A program made the position numbers and the translations under genes. This document shows positions 34,985 through 42,911 of a DNA stretch of 64,000 nucleotides, one piece after another; position 1 is the stretch's first letter; every line of letters begins with the position of its first letter. The stretch is from assembly GCA_902778535.1 (NCBI GenBank), contig CACYYG010000034.1, positions 1-64,000 on the forward strand, given 5' to 3'. The notes beneath the pieces are model-generated. The model was not told the origin of the DNA. It saw nothing but the letters and a program-made list of their open reading frames with translations, and ran no database searches. The DNA is from an uncultured Prevotellaceae bacterium. GTDB lineage: Bacteria > Bacteroidota > Bacteroidia > Bacteroidales > Bacteroidaceae.

Positions 34985-35016
34985 CACCATCTAAGAAGAA
35001 AAACCCAACAATCAAA

Positions 35017-35826
35017 ATGAAAAGTATCCTTGAAGGAAGGCCCGCACTACAGGCTGAGATAGACAAGACAGCCGAAGTGGCCGGCTACCTGTGGCAGAAC
35101 GGATGGGCTGAGCGCAACGGCGGTAACATCACAGTGAACATCACTGAATATGCAGATGACGACATCAAGGCCATGCCCGCCATCAGCGACGTGAAGCAGA
35201 TAGGCATCACCCTGCCTGCCCTGAAAGGCTGCTACTTCTATTGCAAGGGAACGGGTAAGCGCATGCGCGACCTGGCCCGCCGACCCATGCAGAACGGCAG
35301 CATCATACGCATCCTCGACGACTGCGCCTCGTATGTCATCATTGCCGACGAAGCCGTCATGCCTACGAGCGAGCTGCCCAGCCACCTCATCGTGCACGCC
35401 AAGCAGATAGAGAAGGGCACTGGCTACAAAGCCACCGTACACACCCATCCCATCGAGCTGGTGGCCATGAGCCACAAGCGCGAGTTCCTGGGCAAGGACG
35501 TGCTGACACGCATCCTGTGGTCGATGATTCCCGAAACGAAGGCTTTCTGCCCCTTAGGCTTAGGCATCGTACCCTACACCCTGCCGGGCAGCAACGAACT
35601 GGCCGAGGCCACGCTGAAGGAGCTGGAAGACTACGACGTGGTGATGTGGGAGAAGCATGGCGTCTTTGCCAAAGGCACCGACGTGATGGATGCCTTCGAC
35701 CAGATTGACGTACTCTCGAAGAGCGCCAAGATCTACATCGATGCCAAGTGCATGGGCTTCGAGCCTGAGGGCATGAGCGACGAGCAGATGGCCGATATGA
35801 CACGTGCCTTCAACCTGCCCCGATAA
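35017..35826 (+). CDS. rhaD: Rhamnulose-1-phosphate aldolase
   Basis: A 269-residue class II zinc aldolase that splits L-rhamnulose-1-phosphate to DHAP and lactaldehyde. Family features include NGWAERNGGNITVN, CKGTGKRMRDLAR, the zinc-binding HTHP (VHTHPIEL) and WEKHGVFAKG. Length matches RhaD. The usual partners rhaA and rhaB are absent here, so it stands alone with its own promoter and terminator. Rhamnose use would fit the pectin-type esterase at 28 kb. Confidence 0.93.
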   Translation: MKSILEGRPALQAEIDKTAEVAGYLWQNGWAERNGGNITVNITEYADDDIKAMPAISDVKQIGITLPALKGCYFYCKGTGKRMRDLARRPMQNGSIIRILDDCASYVIIADEAVMPTSELPSHLIVHAKQIEKGTGYKATVHTHPIELVAMSHKREFLGKDVLTRILWSMIPETKAFCPLGLGIVPYTLPGSNELAEATLKELEDYDVVMWEKHGVFAKGTDVMDAFDQIDVLSKSAKIYIDAKCMGFEPEGMSDEQMADMTRAFNLPR

Positions 35827-35871
35827 TTGAAAAAAACAACTACTGACTACATATATATCTTAAAAAATGGT

Positions 35872-35908
35872 AAGGCTCCCGGTGCTGTGAAGCAATGGGG
35901 GCCTTTTT
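35872..35908 (+). terminator. Rho-independent terminator of rhaD
   Basis: AAGGC-CCC (35872-35880) pairs with GGGGGCCTT (35897-35905), followed by TTT. It lies 46 bp after the rhaD stop. Confidence 0.65.
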
Positions 35909-35950
35909 AACCCAAACCGGTCATTAGCATTGATAACTTGGGACGATTCG

Positions 35951-36040
35951 GAGGTACGGGGGTGCGGTGGTGCGAGAATTAACCTTATGCTGAAAGCAGG
36001 CGTGCAAGCTATCCCCGTACCCTCGTACCCCCGTACCCCC
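35951..36040. repeat. Inverted pair of GGTACGGG-type arrays without cargo
   Basis: A GGTACGGGGGTGCGG-type array (35951-35974) and a CTCGTACCCCCGTACCCCC array (36013-36040) are inverted versions of each other, separated by 38 bp with no gene. It lies in the rhaD-nudC gap and resembles the arms around the GxxExxY and ATPase genes, but without an insert. Confidence 0.75.
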
Positions 36041-36063
36041 GATTACTAAAATAAGGAATCAAG

Positions 36064-36834
36064 ATGAAAAGATATTATTTCGTGTTTTGCAAGGACAGCC
36101 TGCTGTTGGAGGAAAAGGCCGACGGCACGTACACTGTGCCCTGCTGTGAGGAGCCGCCAACCGAAGTGAAACCCTGGACGACGATTCTCAGCGTCACGCC
36201 CATGGACGACGGCACAGAGGTAAAGACCTACGCCATCGACTCCGTTCCCGCTCCGTCCGCCACCTTTGTCCCCCTGCGCCAGAGCTACTACAAGCTGCCG
36301 CTGCCGCTCTATCTGAAGGCTGGCAAATGCGCCGAGCTGCTCTACTGGGACCACAACACACAGTTCTGCGGCGTCTGCGGCGCACCGATGAAGCTGCACA
36401 CAGCCATCTCAAAACGCTGCGAGAACTGCGGCAAGGAAATATGGCCGCAAGTGGCACCTGCCATTATCGTGCGCATCACACGTGGCACCGACGAGGTTCT
36501 GATGGCTCGCGCCCGCAATTTCCGCGGCGACTTCTACGGTCTCATCGCAGGCTTCGTTGAGACTGGCGAGACGCTGGAGGAGGCCGTCGTGCGCGAAGTT
36601 CGTGAGGAGACAGGGCTGGAGGTGAGCAACATACGCTACTTCGACTCGCAGCCCTGGCCCTACCCCAGCGGGCTGATGGTGGGCTTCACGGCTGACTATG
36701 CCGGCGGACAGATTCACATCCAGCATGAAGAATTGCAGAATGTGGCATGGTTCCATCGCGACCACCTGCCCAAGCTGCCCGAGAAACTGTCTATTGCCCG
36801 TCGCCTCATCGACGACTGGCTGGGAGAACATTAA
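36064..36834 (+). CDS. nudC: NAD+ diphosphatase / NAD-capped RNA decapping Nudix protein
   Basis: A 256-residue NudC-type protein. A four-Cys zinc ribbon (CGVCGAPMK...CENCGK, about 102-122) precedes the Nudix box GFVETGETLEEAVVREVREETGLEV (about 162-186), and the family tag SQPWPYPSGLMVGF follows. It hydrolyses NAD(H) and can remove NAD caps from RNA. prmC begins 6 nt downstream, so they are likely one unit. Confidence 0.94.
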   Translation: MKRYYFVFCKDSLLLEEKADGTYTVPCCEEPPTEVKPWTTILSVTPMDDGTEVKTYAIDSVPAPSATFVPLRQSYYKLPLPLYLKAGKCAELLYWDHNTQFCGVCGAPMKLHTAISKRCENCGKEIWPQVAPAIIVRITRGTDEVLMARARNFRGDFYGLIAGFVETGETLEEAVVREVREETGLEVSNIRYFDSQPWPYPSGLMVGFTADYAGGQIHIQHEELQNVAWFHRDHLPKLPEKLSIARRLIDDWLGEH

Positions 36835-36840
36835 GAGAAT

Positions 36841-37692
36841 ATGACGTTCCGTGAGTTTTGGCAACCGCTGACAAGCATCTATCCAGAGGATGAAGCACGC
36901 TGGATAGGCCGCTTCGTGTTTGAGATGAGGTACGGTCTGTCACAGGCTGACCTGTTGATGGGACGTGAAGAGCATATTGACGGCGAGGAGCTGCGCCTAT
37001 TGCAGCAACGCCTGCTGGCTGGCGTTCCCGTGCAGTATGTCATCGGCAAGACGCAGTTCTATGGGCGTTGCTTCTACGTCGAACCCAGCGTGCTCATCCC
37101 ACGGCCTGAGACGGAGGAGCTGTGCCGCCACATACTGGCTCGCACTCCCTACACATGGAATGGCGACATTCTAGACATCGGCACGGGCAGCGGCTGCATC
37201 GCCGTCACGCTGGCTGCAGAGCTGCAATTTGCCTCAGTCACCGCATGGGACATCTCGCCGGAGGCTTTGGTCATAGCAGCCAGGAACGCCAGATGCAATG
37301 GCGTGCTAACGGGGCAAAGGATACATGACAGGAATGACGTCGTGTTTCAGTTGCGCGACGCCCTCAACCCGCCCGGTGCCTTAGCACGTTGGGACATCAT
37401 CGTCAGCAATCCGCCTTACATCTGCGAGCAGGAGAAGCAGGCAATGGAGCGCAATGTACTCGACTTCGAGCCCTCGCTGGCACTTTTCGTGCCCGACGAC
37501 GACCCGCTGCGCTTCTACCGCGCCATCGGCCGGTACGCCACGAAGGCTCTGCGCCCCGGCGGCCGCCTCTTCTTCGAAATCAACCCCCTCTACGCCCGTC
37601 CTCTCGTCGACATGCTCCGCACTCTGGGCTTTGCCGATGTCAGCATCCATCAGGACGACAACGGGAAAGACAGATTCATCGTGGCAGGATAA
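36841..37692 (+). CDS. prmC: Release factor glutamine methyltransferase
   Basis: A 283-residue SAM-dependent methyltransferase that methylates the GGQ glutamine of release factors. An N-terminal helical domain (about 1-85) precedes the catalytic domain with IPRPETEEL, DIGTGSGCIAVTLA (motif I) and the NPPY motif (SNPPYICEQEK). Length is normal. The left arm of the ATPase-bounding inverted repeat starts only 8 bp after its stop codon. Confidence 0.95.
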   Translation: MTFREFWQPLTSIYPEDEARWIGRFVFEMRYGLSQADLLMGREEHIDGEELRLLQQRLLAGVPVQYVIGKTQFYGRCFYVEPSVLIPRPETEELCRHILARTPYTWNGDILDIGTGSGCIAVTLAAELQFASVTAWDISPEALVIAARNARCNGVLTGQRIHDRNDVVFQLRDALNPPGALARWDIIVSNPPYICEQEKQAMERNVLDFEPSLALFVPDDDPLRFYRAIGRYATKALRPGGRLFFEINPLYARPLVDMLRTLGFADVSIHQDDNGKDRFIVAG

Positions 37693-37699
37693 AATATTT

Positions 37700-37850
37700 A
37701 CTCAACTTCCGCAAGCTTGCTTGCTTCAGTTTCTGAGGTGAGAGGTGAGAAGTGAGAGGTGAGAGAAATGCTGGCAAGCCCAGAGCAGAAGTATAAAAAG
37801 GAAGCGGAAGAGGTATTCTCTCACCTCTCACCACTCACCTCTGAACTCCG
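37700..37850 (+). repeat. Left inverted arm (151 bp)
   Basis: Begins ACTCAACTTCCGC and ends CTCTGAACTCCG. Compared with the right arm it has 27 extra bp of GTGAGAGGTGAGA-type simple repeat (about 37737-37763). It overlaps the last ten codons of the ATPase gene (37821-37850). Confidence 0.95.
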
Positions 37851-39179
37851 CAGAACTGGAAGCAACGTTGTTTCACCATCCTTTTTGTAGTCCTTGGTAT
37901 ATACAAGATACCGGTTGTTGATGCGCTCTGAGAACTTCTTGCAGAACTCGTCAAGCGACTTGTGGGTTTTGTAGCCAGACGACTTGACTTCCAAAGGCCA
38001 CAGTTTGGCACCTCGTGAAAGCAGGAAATCCACCTCATAGTTGTGGTTGGATGTTTCCGATGGCCAGGTGTAGTAAAACAGTTTGTTACCCGTTGCCGTG
38101 AGTATCTGCGCCACGACGTTTTCGTAAACATAGCCAAGATTGACAGAAAGCTTGTCGCTAAGCAGTTTCTGATAGATGACATTCTCCGTAATATCTTTAT
38201 CCCAGAAAGCAAGAGTTACGAAAAGTCCTGTGTCACCGACGTACATCTTATATTGGTTGTAATCTGTATGCATGGGCATACCCACTTGAGGGTCGTTGGC
38301 ATGATGTGCGAAATTGACAGTGAGGCTGTCCTCCAAATCTCTTAATAGTTCATCCATCGTATCCTTGTCCTCACTTCGGCCAAGTACACTTGTGACTTGA
38401 TAGCGTGAGGCATTCTTAGACAACTCTGAAGGTATTCCGCTAAACAAGCGTGAAGCCTTTCCCGACGGGTCTATCTTGAGGAAATCATCAAAGTATAGCT
38501 CTATTATCTCTCTCTTCACCGAATCAACGAGACTAAGATTATTGGTGTCCAGGTACTCACTGACGGCCTGGGGCATCCCACCGACAAGCATATAGAGACG
38601 GAAATCACGCATGACTTTACGGAAGGACTGCTGTAGTGGAAGCACTTTCTCAAAGAATTCATGCAGCAAAGGGACGGTAGCAGTGTCACCCATAGCCCAA
38701 CGGAACTCCTCGTAGTCCATAGGATACATGGTAAGCCGTGTTTCCTCACTGGGAATGACAATACCTTGGGTGTTTTTCTTGACGGAAAGCAGCGAACCCG
38801 TTTCGATGTAATCATATCGATGGTCTTTCACCAAATACTTGATGGCCTGCCGTGCAGCCGGACATTTCTGTATTTCGTCAAAGATGATGACGGAATGGCG
38901 CTCTATCAGCCTTACATTATAGATGAACTGGAGTTGCGTGAAGAAATAGTTGCGGTCTGAGATATGTTCCACAGCCTCCCATAGTTCATCGGGCGCATCG
39001 GCGAAATCTACTACTATATAACTCTCGTACTCGTTGCGTGCAAACTCCTCTGCGATGGTTGACTTACCCACTCGCCTTGCTCCTTTGATGAGCAGGGCTG
39101 TCTTGCCGTCGCGCTCCTGTTTCCATTTGAGCATTGACTCGTAGATTTTACGCTTGAAAATCCTCATTCCCGATTCCAT
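37821..39179 (-). CDS. AAA ATPase with DUF4143 domain
   Basis: A 452-residue protein. The N-terminal AAA+ domain has Walker A GARRVGKST (33-41), Walker B VIIFDEIQ (about 95-102) and a sensor-like YIETGSLLSV. The C-terminal DUF4143 region includes the YRQ-like SRYQVTSVLG, DTGLFVTLAFW, YENVVAQILT and NYEVDFLLSRG (a restriction-endonuclease-like strand). These proteins are numerous and strain-variable in Bacteroidota; function is unproven. Base composition is more AT-rich than prmC and comF. The C-terminal codons lie inside the left inverted arm. An alternative start is at 39167 (MRIFKRK). Confidence 0.9.
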   Translation of the reverse strand: MESGMRIFKRKIYESMLKWKQERDGKTALLIKGARRVGKSTIAEEFARNEYESYIVVDFADAPDELWEAVEHISDRNYFFTQLQFIYNVRLIERHSVIIFDEIQKCPAARQAIKYLVKDHRYDYIETGSLLSVKKNTQGIVIPSEETRLTMYPMDYEEFRWAMGDTATVPLLHEFFEKVLPLQQSFRKVMRDFRLYMLVGGMPQAVSEYLDTNNLSLVDSVKREIIELYFDDFLKIDPSGKASRLFSGIPSELSKNASRYQVTSVLGRSEDKDTMDELLRDLEDSLTVNFAHHANDPQVGMPMHTDYNQYKMYVGDTGLFVTLAFWDKDITENVIYQKLLSDKLSVNLGYVYENVVAQILTATGNKLFYYTWPSETSNHNYEVDFLLSRGAKLWPLEVKSSGYKTHKSLDEFCKKFSERINNRYLVYTKDYKKDGETTLLPVLRSSEVSGER

Positions 39180-39210
39180 ACTTTGTTCAGATGATGCTGT
39201 AATAATGATG

Positions 39211-39218
39211 CAAAAATA
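39211..39218 (-). promoter_or_regulatory. -7 element of the ATPase gene
   Basis: TATTTTTG on the minus strand, 31 nt before the start at 39179. Confidence 0.5.
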
Positions 39219-39230
39219 AGGCTTTTTGTC

Positions 39231-39313
39231 GGAATCCCCAAATTTATTTCCAAGAAAATGTATGGAATCCCCAAATTTTTTCCCGAGAATATGTATGGAA
39301 TCCCCAAATGTTT
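39231..39313. repeat. 33-bp direct repeats upstream of the ATPase gene
   Basis: Units beginning GGAATCCCCAAAT start at 39231, 39264 and 39297 (period 33; the third is partial). They lie just upstream of the ATPase promoter. A short open frame on the plus strand gives an 11-residue repeat (MESPN-F-P), which I do not regard as a gene. Confidence 0.8.
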
Positions 39314-39625
39314 ACACCAAACCACATTTTGGGATCCCTGCAGAACTTATGTTTCATTCATCGCAATTCTTCATTATTTCTGTCTTTTGTTTGCAAAAGA
39401 ACAATTTTTATTTGTAACATTTTTCCGAGCCCACAATATTAAAAAATGTAGATTTAGTGGACAAAATGAACTCTCCATTAACACTGAGAATCGCTTAAAA
39501 TTCATGAAACGCTCATTTTGACGGAAATTTGGCGAAATGAGGTGTTTTTGCAAAAGCGTTGACTATCAGCGCGTTGCGACTTGCCACCCGCTCATGGGGA
39601 AAAGCCCTTTTTCAAAAAGGTATAT

Positions 39626-39663
39626 CCCCATGAAAAAATCTATCGATAGATTTTTTCACGGGG
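39626..39663. repeat. Large AT-rich palindrome, copy 1
   Basis: A 38-bp inverted repeat: CCCC-A, then a perfect 28-bp palindrome centred on ATCGAT, then C-GGGG. The sequence continues TCATGTTTTT. A related copy with the same CATGA-to-TCATG frame occurs at 51863-51908. It lies in about 580 bp (39320-39900) where I see no gene. Confidence 0.85.
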
Positions 39664-39901
39664 GTCATGTTTTTGAACAAAACGATGATGCTCCAGAGTG
39701 AAAACTGGACCTCTTAGAGAACGAAAAGTTGCACAAAACATATACGGGTGTGCTATTTTTCGGCCTTCCGACTCCTCACCACGCTCTCCGAACCGTTAAA
39801 GAGTCTTTACTTCCGCTCTAGATTCACCTTTTTTTCGTGCAAAATTTTAGTTCCGACTTTTGATACTCTGCACAGCATTTCACTTTACCATTTATAACAT
39901 T

Positions 39902-40025
39902 CGGAGTTCAGAGGTGAGTGGTGAGAGGTGAGAGAATACCTCTTCCGCTTCCTTTTTATACTTCTGCTCTGGGCTTGCCAGCATTTCTTCAGAAACTGAA
40001 GCAAGCAAGCTTGCGGAAGTTGAGT
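39902..40025 (-). repeat. Right inverted arm (124 bp)
   Basis: The reverse complement of the left arm at 37700-37850, identical except for the 27-bp insertion present there. It ends 121 bp before the recX start codon. Confidence 0.95.
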
Positions 40026-40122
40026 TACTTAAAACATCTCGCAGAACCTCAAAAAAATGCAGGAAAAAGTGTTTTGACGGAAAAAAGCGGGGAGAAGCGT
40101 GCTGCAAGTCGGGAAAAATGTG

Positions 40123-40130
40123 TATTTTTG
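40123..40130 (+). promoter_or_regulatory. -7 element of recX
   Basis: TATTTTTG, 15 nt before the first ATG at 40146. It excludes the long upstream in-frame extension through the inverted repeat. Confidence 0.55.
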
Positions 40131-40145
40131 CGGCAAAATGTACTG

Positions 40146-40637
40146 ATGATGGAGAAGAAGCAGGCAATGACAGGTCAGCAGGCGTATGTGAAGCTGACGG
40201 CGCTATGCGCCCGCAGCGAGCACTGCCAGCATGATATGCTGGAGAAGATGCGGCAGTGGGGCGTGAGCGAGGAGGAGCAGGCCGAGGTGATGCAGCGCCT
40301 TGTAGGCGAGCGCTATGTCGACGATGGCCGTTTCGCCCGTGCCTTCGTCCTCGACAAAGTGCGCTACAACAAATGGGGACGACGCAAGGTGGAGCAGGCG
40401 CTGTGGATGAAGCATATCGACAAGGCCGTCGCCACTGAAGCGCTCGACGCCGTCGATGACAGCGAGTACCTCGACATCCTCCGCCCCCTGCTGAAGCAGA
40501 AGCGCAAGAGCACGAAGGCTCAGAGCGAATACGAACTGAACAGGAAGCTCGTCAGGTTTGCCATCAGCCGCGGCTTCACGATGGACATCATCAAGCAGTG
40601 CATTGACGCAGCCGATGAGGACGAGTTTCTGGACTAA
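40146..40637 (+). CDS. recX: RecX family regulator
   Basis: A 163-residue all-helical RecX-type protein, which modulates RecA filaments. It has the three-helix repeat pattern with LCARSEHCQHDMLEKMRQWG, YVDDGRFARAFVLDKVRYNKWGRRKVEQAL and a C-terminal KRKSTKAQSEYELNRKLVRFAISRGF repeat. Length is normal. The start is ATG 40146 or 40149, both just after the promoter. Its last 23 nt overlap the start of comF, indicating translational coupling. Confidence 0.88.
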   Translation: MMEKKQAMTGQQAYVKLTALCARSEHCQHDMLEKMRQWGVSEEEQAEVMQRLVGERYVDDGRFARAFVLDKVRYNKWGRRKVEQALWMKHIDKAVATEALDAVDDSEYLDILRPLLKQKRKSTKAQSEYELNRKLVRFAISRGFTMDIIKQCIDAADEDEFLD

Positions 40638-41313
40638 GCTCCTCGATGTCATATCGCCACGCTCCTGCGGCGTCTGCGGCCGGCGGCTGTCGGCCAACGA
40701 GCGGGCGCTATGCGGTGTCTGCCATCTGCACCTGCCGCTGACGCATTATGAGCAAAAGCCTTTCGACAATCCCTTGGCGCGCCTCTTCTGGGGACAGTTT
40801 CCCATTGAGCGCGCCGCTGCACTGTTCTTCTACGAGCCGCAGGCACCCGTCAGCCGCCTCATCTATGACATGAAGTATCACCACATGCCCGAATTGGCAC
40901 GTGACATGAGCATCGTTGCTGCCCGGCATTTTACCGCCGCCGGCTTCTTCAACGGCATCGACGCACTCGTGCCCATGCCCATCACGTGGCGCCGGCAATG
41001 GCACAGGGGCTACAACCAAAGCTATGAGATGGCACAAGGCATCAGCGAGGTAACAGGTCTCCCTATATATAATGATGTGGTGAAGCGCGTCAGCTTCAAG
41101 CAGAGCCAGACACGCCAGCATGCCTGGGAGCGACTGCGCAACGTCGACGATGCCTTCCGCCTCGTCCGTCCTGAAAAGATCGGCGGCAAGCATCTCCTTC
41201 TCATCGACGACATCGTCACCACCGGCGCCACCGTCACCGCCTGTGCCCGTGAGCTGGCCAAGGCGCCTGACGTCAGCATCAGCATCATCTCCTTAGGGCT
41301 CACGAAGACGTAG
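40615..41313 (+). CDS. comF: ComF family protein
   Basis: A 232-residue phosphoribosyltransferase-fold protein linked with competence and DNA uptake. An N-terminal zinc-finger pair (CGVCGRRL...CGVCHLHL) precedes LIYDMKYHHMPELA and the PRPP-type motif LLIDDIVTTGATVTAC near the C-terminus. The start ATG overlaps recX by 23 nt. The recX-comF pairing suits a DNA-recombination operon. Confidence 0.9.
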   Translation: MRTSFWTKLLDVISPRSCGVCGRRLSANERALCGVCHLHLPLTHYEQKPFDNPLARLFWGQFPIERAAALFFYEPQAPVSRLIYDMKYHHMPELARDMSIVAARHFTAAGFFNGIDALVPMPITWRRQWHRGYNQSYEMAQGISEVTGLPIYNDVVKRVSFKQSQTRQHAWERLRNVDDAFRLVRPEKIGGKHLLLIDDIVTTGATVTACARELAKAPDVSISIISLGLTKT

Positions 41314-41383
41314 CGCCGGCCGATGATTGTCAGCAGAATTACATTTTTTTACGATTACAGCGCCTTAAATAAAAAATAATGTG

Positions 41384-41391
41384 TAACTTTG
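41384..41391 (+). promoter_or_regulatory. -7 element of the 31-residue peptide / DUF3822 unit
   Basis: TAACTTTG, only 8 nt before the ATG at 41400, predicting a leader of a few nt or none. Confidence 0.55.
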
Positions 41392-41399
41392 CAGTTGTT

Positions 41400-41495
41400 A
41401 TGCAACGGAGCGAGATAATAATCAGTGTCGTGCTGTTGCTGCTGGCGGTGGTGCTGGCGGTGATGTGCGTGCGCAGTGTAATAGAAAATGCCTGA
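41400..41495 (+). CDS. 31-residue single-helix membrane peptide
   Basis: A short frame: MQRSEIIIS, then a very hydrophobic Val/Leu/Ala helix (about 10-23), then CVRSVIENA. It begins just after a good promoter, and its stop codon overlaps the DUF3822 start by 8 nt (ATGCCTGA). Position, overlap and hydrophobic pattern support real translation, as a membrane micropeptide or as a coupling leader for the next gene. Function is unknown. Confidence 0.55.
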   Translation: MQRSEIIISVVLLLLAVVLAVMCVRSVIENA

Positions 41496-42294
41496 TACAA
41501 CCAACATTTCCACACAGCGGCTGACCATACGCATAGGCCGCAATACGCTGGCAATGCTGATGCAGCATACTAACAGCGAAGAGATTCTCTACGAGCCCTA
41601 CGTGGTGCGTAGCGGCGTGTCGATGGCCGCCAACCTGCGCGAAGCCTTCAAGACTTGCGACCTGCTGCTGCAGCCACTGCCACGCGTCCGTGTGCTCATT
41701 GACAGCGATGTGCTGATGGTGCCCGTCGAACAGTTTGAAGAGAAGACGATGGGCGAGATGCATAGCCATGCCTTCCCACGTCAAGAGCAGGATGCGCTCT
41801 ATTATAACGTACTGCCCGACCTCAATGCTGTGGCCGTGTTCAACATGAACAAGGATTTGCGGCTGGTGCTTGACGACCATTTTCAGGATGTGCGCCTCAT
41901 CACTGCCATACAACCCGTGTGGCGACTGATGCACCAGCGCAGCTTCACCGGCGTGCGCTATAAGCTCTACGCCTATTTCCATGAGAAACGTCTCGAGATT
42001 TTCTCTTTCCAGCAGAACCGCTTCAAGTTCTGCAATTCCTTCGATGCCTCACGACCCAAGGATGCTGTCTTCTTCCTCCTTTACGTCTGGAACACGCTGC
42101 AGCTGCAGGCTGAACACGACGAGCTGCACATCGTGGGCGATATACCTGACGAGCAAGGCGTCATCGACGAGCTGAGGCAATACTTGCAAAAGGTGTATGT
42201 TGTCAATCCCGCAGCCGACTTCAACCAGCATCCCGTCACTGCCATCAAGGGCGTGCCCTTCGACCTGCAGGCGCTGGTGGTAAGAGGAAGGTGA
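41488..42294 (+). CDS. DUF3822 family protein
   Basis: A 268-residue cytoplasmic protein of the DUF3822 family, typical of Bacteroidota and usually beside rsmD. It looks like an actin/ASKHA-type fold from its alternating beta strands (LRLVLDDHFQDVRLI, KDAVFFLLYVWNTLQL), but the function is unknown. No signal peptide or membrane helix. It overlaps the 31-residue peptide gene by 8 nt and is followed by a GA-rich repeat and then rsmD. Confidence 0.85.
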   Translation: MPDTTNISTQRLTIRIGRNTLAMLMQHTNSEEILYEPYVVRSGVSMAANLREAFKTCDLLLQPLPRVRVLIDSDVLMVPVEQFEEKTMGEMHSHAFPRQEQDALYYNVLPDLNAVAVFNMNKDLRLVLDDHFQDVRLITAIQPVWRLMHQRSFTGVRYKLYAYFHEKRLEIFSFQQNRFKFCNSFDASRPKDAVFFLLYVWNTLQLQAEHDELHIVGDIPDEQGVIDELRQYLQKVYVVNPAADFNQHPVTAIKGVPFDLQALVVRGR

Positions 42295-42296
42295 TT

Positions 42297-42365
42297 GTGA
42301 GAGGAGAGAGGAAAGAAGAGAGAGGAGAGAGGAGAGTGGAAAGAGGAAAGTGGAAAGTGGAAAGA
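42297..42365 (+). repeat. GA-rich simple repeat before rsmD
   Basis: About 70 bp of imperfect GAGAGGA/GTGGAAA units fill most of the 83-bp gap between DUF3822 and rsmD. It is the same sequence class as the inserts inside queE. Confidence 0.85.
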
Positions 42366-42377
42366 TAAAGGTTAAAG

Positions 42378-42911
42378 ATGAGAATTATTACCGGCAAATA
42401 CAAGGGCAGACATTTCGAGATACCGCGCTCGTTCAAGGCACGGCCTACTACTGACTTTGCCAAGGAGAACATTTTCAACGTGCTCATGGGCTATATTGAT
42501 TTCGACGGCACACGGGCGCTCGACCTCTTTGCCGGCACCGGCAGCATCACCCTCGAACTGCTCTCACGCGGATGCAGTCAGGTGGTGAGCGTCGAGCTGG
42601 ACCGCGACCATCACCGCTTCATCCAACAATGCATCGCCAAGCTACAGGAAAAAAACAATGTTCAATGTCTTCGCGCCGATGTCTTCCGCTTTATAAAGGG
42701 CAGTCATCAGCAGTTTGACTTCATCTTTGCCGACCCGCCCTACGCCCTGAAGGAACTTCCACAGATTCCCGATCTTGTCTTCGCCCACAACCTCCTTGCT
42801 CCCGACGGCATCTTCGTATTTGAGCACGGCAAGGACAACGACTTCTCCGGGCATCCCCACTTCGTGGAACACCGCAGCTATGGCAGCGTGAACTTCACGC
42901 TGTTCCGCTAA
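42378..42911 (+). CDS. rsmD: 16S rRNA (guanine966-N2)-methyltransferase
   Basis: A 177-residue SAM-dependent RNA methyltransferase. It begins MRIITGKYKGRHFEIP with RPTTDFAKENIFNVL, has motif I ALDLFAGTGSITLELLSRG and the catalytic DPPY (ADPPYAL). Length is typical. Its stop codon overlaps that of the convergent PAP2 gene by 4 nt (CTAA), leaving no space for a terminator. Confidence 0.95.
   Translation: MRIITGKYKGRHFEIPRSFKARPTTDFAKENIFNVLMGYIDFDGTRALDLFAGTGSITLELLSRGCSQVVSVELDRDHHRFIQQCIAKLQEKNNVQCLRADVFRFIKGSHQQFDFIFADPPYALKELPQIPDLVFAHNLLAPDGIFVFEHGKDNDFSGHPHFVEHRSYGSVNFTLFR

Larger units (their letters stand above)
37700..40025. mobile_element. Putative inverted-repeat-bounded element with a DUF4143 ATPase
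   Basis: A 2.3-kb segment between prmC and recX bounded by inverted arms that are identical over 124 bp apart from one 27-bp insertion in the left arm. It contains one gene (minus strand) and about 700 bp of AT-rich noncoding DNA with direct repeats and a large palindrome. There is no transposase, and I found no obvious target-site duplication. Calling it mobile is inference; an inversion hotspot or a repeat-templated duplication are alternatives. Confidence 0.45.

Noticed and set aside
39226..39521. Open frames with 11-residue MESPN-type repeats upstream of the ATPase gene
   Set aside because: They simply translate the 33-bp DNA repeats; no start signal or conserved feature.
37700..40025. 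Insertion sequence with transposase
   Set aside because: The only gene inside is an AAA/DUF4143 ATPase; no DDE or HUH transposase and no clear target-site duplication, so it is listed only as a putative element.
39918..40145. N-terminal extension of recX
   Set aside because: It translates the right inverted arm and lies upstream of the recX promoter at 40123.
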